Source: Sulfurivermis sp040755915 (GTDB lineage: Bacteria > Pseudomonadota > Gammaproteobacteria > Thiohalomonadales > Thiohalomonadaceae). Taken from it: a stretch of 64,000 bases of DNA. Made by a program: the position numbers and the translations under genes. This document shows positions 9,989 through 17,138 of the stretch, piece after piece; positions within the stretch are counted from its first letter, which is position 1; every line of letters starts with the position of its first letter. Below the pieces are notes generated by a model that did not search any database, was not told where the DNA came from, and saw only the letters and a program-made list of their open reading frames with translations. The stretch covers positions 41,875-105,874 of the forward strand of contig JBFLWM010000020.1 of assembly GCA_040755915.1 (NCBI GenBank), written 5' to 3'.

Positions 9989-10729
9989 TCATTGCGGACA
10001 GAGCTCGTCGGCCAGGCGCTGGCCCTCGGCAAAATCCAGCGTTCCTTCGTAAATCGCACGGCCGGTGATCGCACCGGTAATACCTTCGTCGGCCACCGCG
10101 CACAGAGCACGGATATCGTCCAGGTTGGTAATACCACCGGAGGCGATGATGGGAATCGACACCGCCTGCGCCAGCTTCACCGTGGCATCGACATTGACGC
10201 CGGACATCATGCCGTCACGGCCAATGTCGGTATAGATGATGGCGGAGACGCCGTCCTGCTCAAAGTGCTGTGCCAGATCAATGACGTCGTGCTTGGACAG
10301 CTTGGACCAACCATCCATTGCCACCTTGCCTTCTTTGGCATCGAGGCCGACGATGACGTGGCCGGGAAATTCGGCACACAGATCGCCGATGAAGCCGGGA
10401 TGATTCACCGCCTTGGTGCCGATGATCACGTACTGCACGCCGGCATCGAGATAGGCCTGCACCGTATCCTCGTCGCGGATGCCGCCACCGACCTGGATCG
10501 GCAGCTCGGGAAAGGCCGCCGCGATGGCATGCACCACATCACGGTTCATCGGCCGCCCCTCGAAGGCGCCATTGAGATCCACAAGATGCAGGCGCCGTGC
10601 GCCGGCCTCGACCCAGCGCGCCGCCATAGCAACCGGATCATCGGAGAACACCGTGGAATCCTCCATTCGTCCCTGACGCAGGCGTACACACTTGCCGTCT
10701 TTGAGATCTATGGCGGGTATGAGCAACAT
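9989..10729 (-). CDS. hisA: ProFAR isomerase HisA
   Basis: This 246-residue TIM barrel carries out the fourth step of histidine synthesis, an Amadori rearrangement of ProFAR to PRFAR. The start reads MLLIPAIDLKDGKCVRLRQG with the catalytic Asp in AIDLKDG; IQVGGGIRD, IIYTDIGRDGMMSGVN and IIASGGI are the paired phosphate-binding and catalytic motifs. It sits between hisH and hisF with short spacers (35 and 48 bp). Confidence 0.98.
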   Translation of the reverse strand: MLLIPAIDLKDGKCVRLRQGRMEDSTVFSDDPVAMAARWVEAGARRLHLVDLNGAFEGRPMNRDVVHAIAAAFPELPIQVGGGIRDEDTVQAYLDAGVQYVIIGTKAVNHPGFIGDLCAEFPGHVIVGLDAKEGKVAMDGWSKLSKHDVIDLAQHFEQDGVSAIIYTDIGRDGMMSGVNVDATVKLAQAVSIPIIASGGITNLDDIRALCAVADEGITGAITGRAIYEGTLDFAEGQRLADELCPQ

Positions 10730-10764
10730 CGATCAGTCCTCTTTACTGCACATGTAGTGAATTG

Positions 10765-11409
10765 TCAGGCACCCTGGCCGTCCCAGCGCAGGAAATTGGC
10801 ATACAGCGCCAGACCTGCGTGCTGGCTTTTTTCCGGATGGAATTGCACGGCAAACACATTGTCGCGCGTCACCGCCGCGGTGAACTTGACGCCGTATTCG
10901 GCGCTGGCGGCAGTCAAGGCCACCTCGGCCGGCTGTACATAATAGCTGTGCACGAAGTAAAAGCGCTCATCCTGGGCGATGCCACGCCACAAGGGATGCG
11001 CGCGCTCCTGATGCACCTGGTTCCAGCCCATGTGCGGCACCTTGAGCCGCTCACCCTGCTGCATCAGGTTGTCGCCGAAATACTCCACCCGGCCAGGCAG
11101 GATGCCGAGACATGACGTGCCGCCATTTTCTGCACTGAAATCCATCAGTGCCTGCATGCCGACGCACACACCGAGAAACGGCTTGGTGCGCACCACTTCG
11201 TGGATCACCTCGACCACACCCTGGCGCATCATTTCCGCCATGCAGTCACGGATGGCACCGACGCCGGGCAGTACCACGCGGTCGGCGGCGCGGATACGCT
11301 CCGGGTCATGGGTGACGATCACCTGCTGGCCATCGGCCACATGCTCCAGCGCCTTGGCCACGGAATGCAGATTGCCCATGCCGTAGTCGATGACTGCAAC
11401 GGTACTCAT
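10765..11409 (-). CDS. hisH: Imidazole glycerol phosphate synthase glutaminase subunit HisH
   Basis: This 214-residue class I glutamine amidotransferase supplies ammonia to HisF. The catalytic triad is visible: nucleophile Cys in FLGVCVGMQAL, and His and Glu in VQFHPEKSQ. The N-terminus VIDYGMGNLHSVAKAL is typical. It is transcribed with hisB upstream and hisA downstream. Confidence 0.98.
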   Translation of the reverse strand: MSTVAVIDYGMGNLHSVAKALEHVADGQQVIVTHDPERIRAADRVVLPGVGAIRDCMAEMMRQGVVEVIHEVVRTKPFLGVCVGMQALMDFSAENGGTSCLGILPGRVEYFGDNLMQQGERLKVPHMGWNQVHQERAHPLWRGIAQDERFYFVHSYYVQPAEVALTAASAEYGVKFTAAVTRDNVFAVQFHPEKSQHAGLALYANFLRWDGQGA

Positions 11410-11459
11410 GATAGGAAAGATATCCGGCTCGAATCCGATAGGAAAATGAATGCTGGGCG

Positions 11460-12053
11460 TTACAGGCTGCCCTTGGTGGACGGTGTGATGCCCTGCATGC
11501 GCGGGTCTGCCTCCAGGGCCATGCGCAGGGCACGACCAAAGGCCTTGAATACCGTCTCGGCAATGTGGTGTGCATTGCGGCCGCGCAGACTGTCGATGTG
11601 CAGCGTCACCTGGGCGTGGTTGACGAAGCCCTGGAAGAATTCCAGAAACAGGTCGACGTCGAACTCGCCGATGCGGGCACGGGGGAAGTCCACCTGAAAC
11701 TCCAGGCCGGGTCGGCCGGAGAAGTCCACCACCACGCGCGACAGGGCCTCATCCAGCGGGACATAGGCATGGCCGTAGCGGCGAATTCCCTTCTTGTCAC
11801 CGACAGCGCGGGCGAAGGCCTGTCCCAGGGTGATGCCGATATCCTCCACCGTATGGTGCGCATCGATGTGCAAGTCGCCCTGCGCCTTGACCACCAGATC
11901 AATCAGGCCGTGGCGGGCCACCTGATCCAGCATGTGGTCAAGAAAAGGCACGCCCGTCTCGAAACGGCCGCTGCCGCTGCCATCGAGATCGACGCTCACC
12001 TCGATTCGGGTCTCCAGGGTCTCTCGCGTGACCGTGGCCCTGCGCTCGCTCAT
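11460..12053 (-). CDS. hisB: Imidazoleglycerol-phosphate dehydratase HisB (monofunctional)
   Basis: This 197-residue enzyme dehydrates IGP to imidazole acetol phosphate. It has the two metal-binding repeats, FLDHMLDQVARHG with DLHIDAHHTVEDIGI in the first half and the matching DLFLEFFQGFVNHAQVTLH with NAHHIAETVFKAFGRAL in the second. It lacks the N-terminal HAD phosphatase of the enterobacterial bifunctional HisB. An AAGGAG Shine-Dalgarno precedes the ATG. It is the first gene of the minus-strand his-tat run and is divergent from fnr; hisG, hisD and hisC are not in the window. Confidence 0.97.
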   Translation of the reverse strand: MSERRATVTRETLETRIEVSVDLDGSGSGRFETGVPFLDHMLDQVARHGLIDLVVKAQGDLHIDAHHTVEDIGITLGQAFARAVGDKKGIRRYGHAYVPLDEALSRVVVDFSGRPGLEFQVDFPRARIGEFDVDLFLEFFQGFVNHAQVTLHIDSLRGRNAHHIAETVFKAFGRALRMALEADPRMQGITPSTKGSL

Positions 12054-12252
12054 CGCAACTCCTTAATTAAATACGCCACTCGGGCGGCCAGACTGCGCCC
12101 ATAGCATACCGACTTCCGCGCCCGGATAGAACAAAAGCACCGCCGGACACGCGCTATTGGTTGCAACCGTGCAATACATATACGACGATAACCGCCTCGA
12201 CAGCGATGAAACCGACCCTGGGCGGCGCACCCCAGTGCCGCCCATATGTGCG

Positions 12253-13020
12253 ATGCCGCAGACAAAACCAAGCAATATCATTGACTTATCGTCCATACGC
12301 GTTGCCTGCAAAGATTGCGGGCTGTTCCAGCTATGCCTGCCGGTGGGCATCGACGGCGCCGACCTGGAACTGCTGGACAGCATCATCAAGCGCCGCCGCC
12401 CCATCAAGCGTGGCGAACACCTGTTCCAGGTCGGCGATCCGTTTCAGGCCATCTATGCCGTACGGTCCGGCTCCATCAAGACCTATGTGCCGACGGAAGA
12501 CGGTTATGAGCAGGTCACCGGCTTCCATCTGCCGGGCGAACTGGTTGGACTGGACGCCATCCATGCCGATATCCACCCCTGCGCGGCCAAGGCGCTGGAA
12601 ACCACCAGCGTGTGCGAAATCCCGTTCGAACGCCTGGAAGAGTTGTCCGAGCGCATTCCCTCCCTGCGCCATCAACTATTGAAGATCATGAGCCGCGAAA
12701 TACTGCATGAGCAGTCGCTGCTCATGCTGCTGGGCAAGAAGAATGCCGAGGAGCGTCTCGCCTCCCTCCTGCTCAGCCTCTCCGGCCGCTACCAGCAGCG
12801 CGGCTTTTCCGCTACCGAATTCAACCTGAGTATGTCGCGCAACGACATAGGAAATTACTTGGGATTGGTGGTGGAAACTGTCAGCCGCCTGTTCACCCGC
12901 TTTCAGGACGAGGGCCTGCTGACGGTACAGCGCAAACACATCCGCATCCTCGAACCGCACCGCCTGCACGCTATCGCCTGCCAGTCACGCAGCTATTCGC
13001 CGCGCCCCATTTCTGACTGA
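12253..13020 (+). CDS. fnr: FNR/ANR-type oxygen-sensing transcription factor
   Basis: This CRP-family regulator senses oxygen through a [4Fe-4S] cluster. With the ATG at 12253 (255 residues) the cluster ligands are Cys19, Cys22 and Cys28 (CKDCGLFQLC), plus a later Cys in DIHPCAAKAL, matching E. coli FNR C20, C23, C29 and C122. A cAMP-type beta-roll (GEHLFQVGDPFQAIYAVRSG) is followed by a dimer helix and an HTH whose recognition helix has the E-x-x-S-R pattern (VVETVSR) that reads TTGAT half-sites. In-frame codons extend upstream to 12157 but look non-conserved. The gene lies directly before the cbb3 cluster, whose two promoters carry matching boxes (13131-13144, 16998-17011). Confidence 0.95.
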   Translation: MPQTKPSNIIDLSSIRVACKDCGLFQLCLPVGIDGADLELLDSIIKRRRPIKRGEHLFQVGDPFQAIYAVRSGSIKTYVPTEDGYEQVTGFHLPGELVGLDAIHADIHPCAAKALETTSVCEIPFERLEELSERIPSLRHQLLKIMSREILHEQSLLMLLGKKNAEERLASLLLSLSGRYQQRGFSATEFNLSMSRNDIGNYLGLVVETVSRLFTRFQDEGLLTVQRKHIRILEPHRLHAIACQSRSYSPRPISD

Positions 13021-13130
13021 CCAACTGCGCCATTGCGCCGTACGCAACAGCGAGTAAAAACCTCGATAAAAACAGTACGAAATGTGCTGTGGGATATGGC
13101 GCAACCAGTGCGTCGTAATCACCAGTTTGT

Positions 13131-13144
13131 TTGACAAAAATCAA
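13131..13144 (+). promoter_or_regulatory. FNR/ANR box upstream of ccoNOQP
   Basis: The sequence TTGACAAAAATCAA matches the FNR/ANR consensus TTGAT-N4-ATCAA with one change (C for T in the left half), a variant common in ANR sites. Its centre is 13137.5. A TATATT -10 at 13168-13173 predicts a start near 13179, which puts the box at about -41.5, the class II activation position. Confidence 0.85.
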
Positions 13145-13167
13145 TGTTCTGATATCTTCTCTTCGAC

Positions 13168-13173
13168 TATATT
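13168..13173 (+). promoter_or_regulatory. Predicted -10 (TATATT) of the ccoNOQP promoter
   Basis: TATATT is one base from the TATAAT consensus. It has no separate -35, as expected where FNR overlaps that position. The spacing to the FNR box supports the assignment; the start site is not proven. Confidence 0.65.
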
Positions 13174-13527
13174 TGGTCGCTAGTTCCGGTAGTGGGGTCA
13201 GGGAACGCAGCGATCGGCGCGTCTGGGAGGACAAAAGAATTTTATTGGCCTATCAGGGCGTTGCCCTCACTGACGATGCCTCCCGCCAGCATTCCCCGCC
13301 TCTTCTAGGAACTGCTTAGTCACGAAGTACTTCCGGCACTGCCAGATGCGTCCGGCGGCGTTGGCTGGATACAACAACATGGAGTCATGCGGTTGCACAC
13401 TCCGGATAAGAAAGGTTTCGGTTTGTCCATGCATGGGGGTTGTCACAGAAAAAATCAACAACGGTTTTTTGGGCGGTAAAGAGTTGGTCTTGGTTTAACC
13501 ATTGGCTCACACAGAGGAGAGAAACTC

Positions 13528-14955
13528 GTGGAAGCGACACAAGCGGAACAGAAATATAACTTTGAGGTCGTCAGGTGGTTCACCATCATGGCGGTTGTTT
13601 ATCTGGTGGTAGGCACCCTGGTAGGCGTGCTCGTCGCCTCCCAGCTGGCCTGGCCGGTGCTGAACTTCGACATGGCTGAACTCAGCTTTGGCCGACTGCG
13701 TCCGTTGCATACCAACGCAGTCATCTTTGCCTTCGGCGGCTGTGTGCTGATGGCAACCGCCTTCTACTCCGTGCAGCGTACCTGCGGTGTGCGTCTGTGG
13801 AGCGACAAGATGGCGTGGTTCACCTTCTGGGGCTGGAACGTCATCATCGTGTCTGCCGTCGTAACCCTGCCGCTGGGCCTTACCCAGGGCAAGGAGTACG
13901 CCGAGCTGGAATGGCCCATCGATCTGCTGATTGCCGTGGTGTGGCTGTCCTACGCGTTCAACTTCGCCATGACCATCGCCATTCGCAAGACCAGCCACAT
14001 CTATGTGTCCAACTGGTTCTTCCTCGGCATGATGGTGATGATCACCTACCTGCACGTGGTCAACAGCCTGGCCATCCCGGTCGAGCTGTTCAAGTCCTAC
14101 TCCGTGTTCTCCGGTGTGCAGGACGCCATGATTCAGTGGTGGTGGGGTCACAACGCGGTAGGCTTCTACCTGACCGCCGGTTTCCTCGGCATCATGTACT
14201 ACTTCGTGCCGAAGCAGGCGGGTCGTCCGGTGTTCTCCTATCGCCTGTCCGTGATCCACTTCTGGGCGCTGATGTTCGGCTACGTCTGGCTGGGTGCGCA
14301 CCACCTGCAGTACACCGCCCTGCCTGACTGGACCGGCTCCCTGGGTGCCGCCGTTTCCCTGGCCATGATCATCCCGTCCTGGGGTGGTGCCATCAACGGC
14401 ATGATGACCCTGTCCGGCGCGTGGGACAAACTGCGCACCGACTACATCCTGCGCTTCCTGATCATGTCCCTGGCCTTCTACGCCATGTCCACCTTCGAAG
14501 GTCCGGTCATGTCCGCGAAGACCGTCAACGCGCTGTCCCACTACACCGACTGGACCGTCGGCCACGTGCACTCCGGTGCCCTGGGCTGGGTTGCCATGGT
14601 CGGCGCCGGTGCGCTGTACCACATGGTCGAGAAGCTGTGGAACACCCGCATGTACTCCGCCTCGCTGGTAAACCTGCACTTCTGGATGGCCACCATCGGC
14701 ACCGTGATCTACATCACCGCCATGTGGGTATCCGGCATCATGCAGGGCCTGATGTGGCGTGACTACGACGAGTTCGGCACCCTGACCTACACCTTCGCCG
14801 AATCCGTTGCCGCCATGCATCCCTACTATGCAATGCGTGCCATCGGTGGCCTGATCTTCTGGGCCGGTGGTGTGGTGATGCTCTACAACGTGGTGATGAC
14901 TGTGCGTCAGGCCGTAGGCCAGCGCAGCAGCTCCGCCGCCGCAGCGACTGCCTAA
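13528..14955 (+). CDS. ccoN: cbb3-type cytochrome c oxidase subunit I, CcoN
   Basis: This 475-residue, roughly 12-TM catalytic subunit of the high-affinity C-family haem-copper oxidase reduces oxygen and pumps protons. Haem b and b3/CuB ligands lie in conserved contexts such as RPLHTNAVIFAFGG, WWWGHNAVGFYL, WLGAHHLQYTALPDW and the late GHVHSGALGWVAM. It starts at a GTG (13528) placed seven bases after GAGGAGA. It is first in the ccoNOQP transcription unit under the FNR box at 13131-13144. Confidence 0.98.
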   Translation: MEATQAEQKYNFEVVRWFTIMAVVYLVVGTLVGVLVASQLAWPVLNFDMAELSFGRLRPLHTNAVIFAFGGCVLMATAFYSVQRTCGVRLWSDKMAWFTFWGWNVIIVSAVVTLPLGLTQGKEYAELEWPIDLLIAVVWLSYAFNFAMTIAIRKTSHIYVSNWFFLGMMVMITYLHVVNSLAIPVELFKSYSVFSGVQDAMIQWWWGHNAVGFYLTAGFLGIMYYFVPKQAGRPVFSYRLSVIHFWALMFGYVWLGAHHLQYTALPDWTGSLGAAVSLAMIIPSWGGAINGMMTLSGAWDKLRTDYILRFLIMSLAFYAMSTFEGPVMSAKTVNALSHYTDWTVGHVHSGALGWVAMVGAGALYHMVEKLWNTRMYSASLVNLHFWMATIGTVIYITAMWVSGIMQGLMWRDYDEFGTLTYTFAESVAAMHPYYAMRAIGGLIFWAGGVVMLYNVVMTVRQAVGQRSSSAAAATA

Positions 14956-14977
14956 GCGCGAGAGGAGTTCAAGAAAA

Positions 14978-15688
14978 ATGGCTGATCAAATTCATTCGAC
15001 CAAACTGCAGGACAAGGTAGAGCGCAGCGTCTTCACCATGTTCCTGATGCTCGCCGTGCTGCTGTCTGTCGGCGGCCTGGTGGAAATCGTGCCGCTGTTC
15101 CTCCTCGACGACACGATGGAGCACAACAAGCGTCCGGAAATCGTCTGGCAGCGCCAGGCGGGCCAGACCCTGGCGGACTGGAAGGCCGGCGAAGGCGTCC
15201 GTCCCTACACCGCCCTGGAACTCGCGGGCCGTGACGTCTACATCCGCGAAGGCTGCTACACCTGCCACTCGCAGATGATTCGTCCGTTCCGTGACGAGAA
15301 GGAGCGTTATGGCCACTACTCGCTGGCTTCCGAGTCCCAGTACGACCACCCCTTCCAGTGGGGTTCCAAGCGTACCGGTCCGGATCTGGCCCGCGTGGGC
15401 GGCAAGTACTCCGACGAATGGCACGTCCAGCACCTCCGTGCGCCGCGCTCCGTGGTGCCGGAATCTGTGATGCCCAACTACCCCTGGCTGGACAACAACA
15501 AGGTTGACGGCACCCGTATGGCCAAGCGCATGCGCGCAATGAAGGCCCTGGGCGTTCCGTATACCGAGGACGACATCTCCGCCGCCTCCGCCGTCACCGG
15601 CAAGAGCGAGATGCAGGCCGTTGTTGCCTACCTGCAGGTACTGGGAACCATGGTGAAGTTCGACGAGGGCGTTGATTACCGTGAGTAA
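14978..15688 (+). CDS. ccoO: cbb3-type cytochrome c oxidase mono-haem subunit II, CcoO
   Basis: This 236-residue membrane-anchored c-type cytochrome passes electrons from CcoP to CcoN. An N-terminal TM helix lies near residues 15-40; the single haem site is CYTCHSQMIRPF, with a later Met-containing segment (VVPESVMPNYPWL) giving the axial ligand. It lies 22 bp after ccoN and its end overlaps the start of ccoQ. Confidence 0.98.
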   Translation: MADQIHSTKLQDKVERSVFTMFLMLAVLLSVGGLVEIVPLFLLDDTMEHNKRPEIVWQRQAGQTLADWKAGEGVRPYTALELAGRDVYIREGCYTCHSQMIRPFRDEKERYGHYSLASESQYDHPFQWGSKRTGPDLARVGGKYSDEWHVQHLRAPRSVVPESVMPNYPWLDNNKVDGTRMAKRMRAMKALGVPYTEDDISAASAVTGKSEMQAVVAYLQVLGTMVKFDEGVDYRE

Positions 15689-15890
15689 TCTCCGCGAGTA
15701 CTTCCACACAGACTGGGCGGCCATGACCGGCAGCGACTGGGTTGGCCTGATTACGACGGTTGGCATCTTTCTGCTGTTTGTCGCCCTGTTTGTGTATGTG
15801 CTCCACCCGAAGAACAAAGCCAGACTGGAATCAAAACGTCACATTCCGATAGACGAAGACGACCGTTTCGATACGGAGGATAAAAAATGA
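15681..15890 (+). CDS. ccoQ: cbb3-type oxidase small subunit CcoQ/FixQ
   Basis: This small protein (69 residues from the GTG at 15681) has one TM helix (GLITTVGIFLLFVALFVYVL) followed by a charged cytoplasmic tail ending DTEDKK. That plan and the position between ccoO and ccoP are those of CcoQ, which stabilises the complex. An alternative TTG start at 15672 would add three residues. The start overlaps the ccoO stop, and its stop overlaps the ccoP ATG. Confidence 0.88.
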   Translation: MSNLREYFHTDWAAMTGSDWVGLITTVGIFLLFVALFVYVLHPKNKARLESKRHIPIDEDDRFDTEDKK

Positions 15891-16729
15891 GCGAGCAAAA
15901 CAACCCGTACGGTGCCCCGACCACCGGGCATCTGTGGGATGACAATCTGGCCGAGCTGACCAACCAGCCGCCCAAGTGGTGGATGATCGGCCTGCATGCC
16001 AGCTGGATCCTGGTGTTGCTGTACGGCATCGTGTACCCGATGTGGCCGTGGTTCGGCGGCGCTACCCAGGGTCTGATGGGCTGGACTGCCATCGGCGAAT
16101 ACAAGGCCGACATGGCTGCCATCCAGCAGGTGCGTTCCCAGTACGAAGACAAGCTGCCGGGCATGAGCGCCTCCGCCATCCTGGCTGACAACGAGCTGTC
16201 CGAGTACGTGGTGCGTTCCGCCAAGGTGCTGTTCGGCGACAACTGTGCCGCCTGTCACGGTGGCGGCGGTCAGGGCAACCCGGGCTACCCCAACCTGGTG
16301 GACGACGATTGGCTGTACGGCGGCGACATCGACACCATCGTTGCCACGGTCACCAACGGCCGCATGGGTATGATGCCCGCCAAGGCCGGTGTGGCGATGA
16401 CTGAAGCCGAGATCGACCAGCTGGCGGCCGCCGTTGCCAAGGGCGAACCCACCTCCTCCCCGCTGTTCATGGAGAAGGCCTGCTTCGCCTGCCACGGCAT
16501 GGACGGCAAGGGCATGCATGCCCTGGGCGCCCCCAACCTGACCGATGCCATCTGGCGCTTCGGTGACGGTTCCGTCGAGGCCATCAAGTACACCATCACC
16601 CACGGTGTCAACGACCCCTCCGATCCGCAGACCCGCAACGCGGTGATGCCGAAGTTCGGTGGTGGCAAGCTGAGCGAGACCGACATCAAGAAGCTGGCTG
16701 TGTACGTGGCCAAGCTGGGCGCCAACTAA
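15887..16729 (+). CDS. ccoP: cbb3-type cytochrome c oxidase di-haem subunit III, CcoP
   Basis: This 280-residue protein is the electron entry subunit. The N-terminus carries a TM helix (WWMIGLHASWILVLLYGIVYPMW, split here as two motifs WWMIGLHASW and VLLYGIVYPMW), then two cytochrome c domains with CAACHGGGGQG and CFACHGMDGKG. Methionine ligands occur in GRMGMMPAKA and NAVMPKFGG. It is coupled to ccoQ by a four-base overlap and is followed by a 38-codon ORF and then the terminator of the unit. Confidence 0.98.
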   Translation: MSEQNNPYGAPTTGHLWDDNLAELTNQPPKWWMIGLHASWILVLLYGIVYPMWPWFGGATQGLMGWTAIGEYKADMAAIQQVRSQYEDKLPGMSASAILADNELSEYVVRSAKVLFGDNCAACHGGGGQGNPGYPNLVDDDWLYGGDIDTIVATVTNGRMGMMPAKAGVAMTEAEIDQLAAAVAKGEPTSSPLFMEKACFACHGMDGKGMHALGAPNLTDAIWRFGDGSVEAIKYTITHGVNDPSDPQTRNAVMPKFGGGKLSETDIKKLAVYVAKLGAN

Positions 16730-16812
16730 GCTGTTGCGCCTTCACACCTTCAATAAAGTAAGCCGGTGACCGCGCCCAGGCGCGGTCATCCCAAACAGAA
16801 AGGGGTGCTGCA

Positions 16813-16929
16813 ATGACTGACTGGGTAGCAATTGCGTCGTATCTGACCGTGGCCGTTGCGGCCATCATCGTCATCTACCTTGGCATCAAGGGCTATAACC
16901 TGATTTACAAGGACAGTGACAAGAAATAA
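16813..16929 (+). CDS. Small single-TM peptide, candidate CcoM-like cbb3 subunit
   Basis: A 38-codon ORF begins with ATG at 16813, preceded by AAAGGGGTGCTGCA. It reads MTDWVAIASYLTV, a hydrophobic span rich in Ala/Ile/Val, then GIKGYNLIYKDSDKK. One TM helix with a short N-terminus and a positive, Asp-containing tail is the plan I recall for CcoM, the ~37-residue fourth subunit of Pseudomonas stutzeri cbb3, whose tail is also Trp/Tyr-Lys-Asp-Ser followed by basic residues. It lies 83 bp after ccoP and before the terminator at 16949, so it would be co-transcribed with ccoNOQP. Gene callers often miss ORFs this short. Identification as CcoM is inference. Confidence 0.7.
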   Translation: MTDWVAIASYLTVAVAAIIVIYLGIKGYNLIYKDSDKK

Positions 16930-16948
16930 GTCACATGCAGTAATCAAG

Positions 16949-16979
16949 GAGGGGGACTGAATGGTCCCCCTCTTTTTTT
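16949..16979 (+). terminator. Rho-independent terminator of the ccoNOQP unit
   Basis: Perfect 9-bp arms GAGGGGGAC and GTCCCCCTC around a six-base loop (TGAATG) are followed by seven T residues. It ends the transcript 20 bases after the 38-codon ORF and separates it from the ccoG promoter. Confidence 0.95.
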
Positions 16980-16997
16980 GTATACTGTGCCGCCGAC

Positions 16998-17011
16998 TTG
17001 ATATTTTTCAA
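16998..17011 (+). promoter_or_regulatory. FNR/ANR box upstream of ccoG
   Basis: TTGATATTTTTCAA matches TTGAT-N4-ATCAA except for one base in the right half. The centre is 17004.5. A GACAAT hexamer at 17034-17039 could be the -10; it predicts a start near 17046, again placing the box at about -41.5. The leader that follows contains two short hairpins (GAAAGC/GCTTTC and AGGGC/GCCCT) and T-runs. Confidence 0.75.
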
Positions 17012-17138
17012 TTACAGGCGTATTCCCCGATGCGACAATTGCCAGTGGCCTGCTGAAAGCCCGCGCTTTCAACAGGGCATTTGCCCTAACACTTTTTTGT
17101 GACAGCGACCTTTTTTGCTGTCCCCCCAGGAGGTATCC

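Larger units (their letters stand above)
13021..13527 (+). promoter_or_regulatory. fnr-ccoN intergenic region: cco promoter and long 5' leader
   Basis: This 507-bp stretch has no convincing gene. Its left part holds a small hairpin (TTGCG/CGCAA, 13034-13048) after fnr, then the FNR box and -10 described separately. From the predicted start near 13179 the leader to ccoN would be about 350 nt, long for a bacterial message. Small open frames on both strands (for example 13267-13461 minus) match nothing I recognise. An AGGGC/GCCCT hairpin occurs at 13256-13268. A GAGGAGA Shine-Dalgarno at 13514-13520 serves the ccoN GTG. Confidence 0.6.

Noticed and set aside
13267..13461. Minus-strand ORF of 64 codons in the cco leader
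   Set aside because: No recognisable domain, no Shine-Dalgarno, and it lies within the leader of the cco transcript. Kept only as part of the intergenic description.
13507..14820. A 437-codon minus-strand frame opposite ccoN
   Set aside because: It is full of His/Gly/Gln in the way antisense frames of TM genes are, and ccoN is certain.
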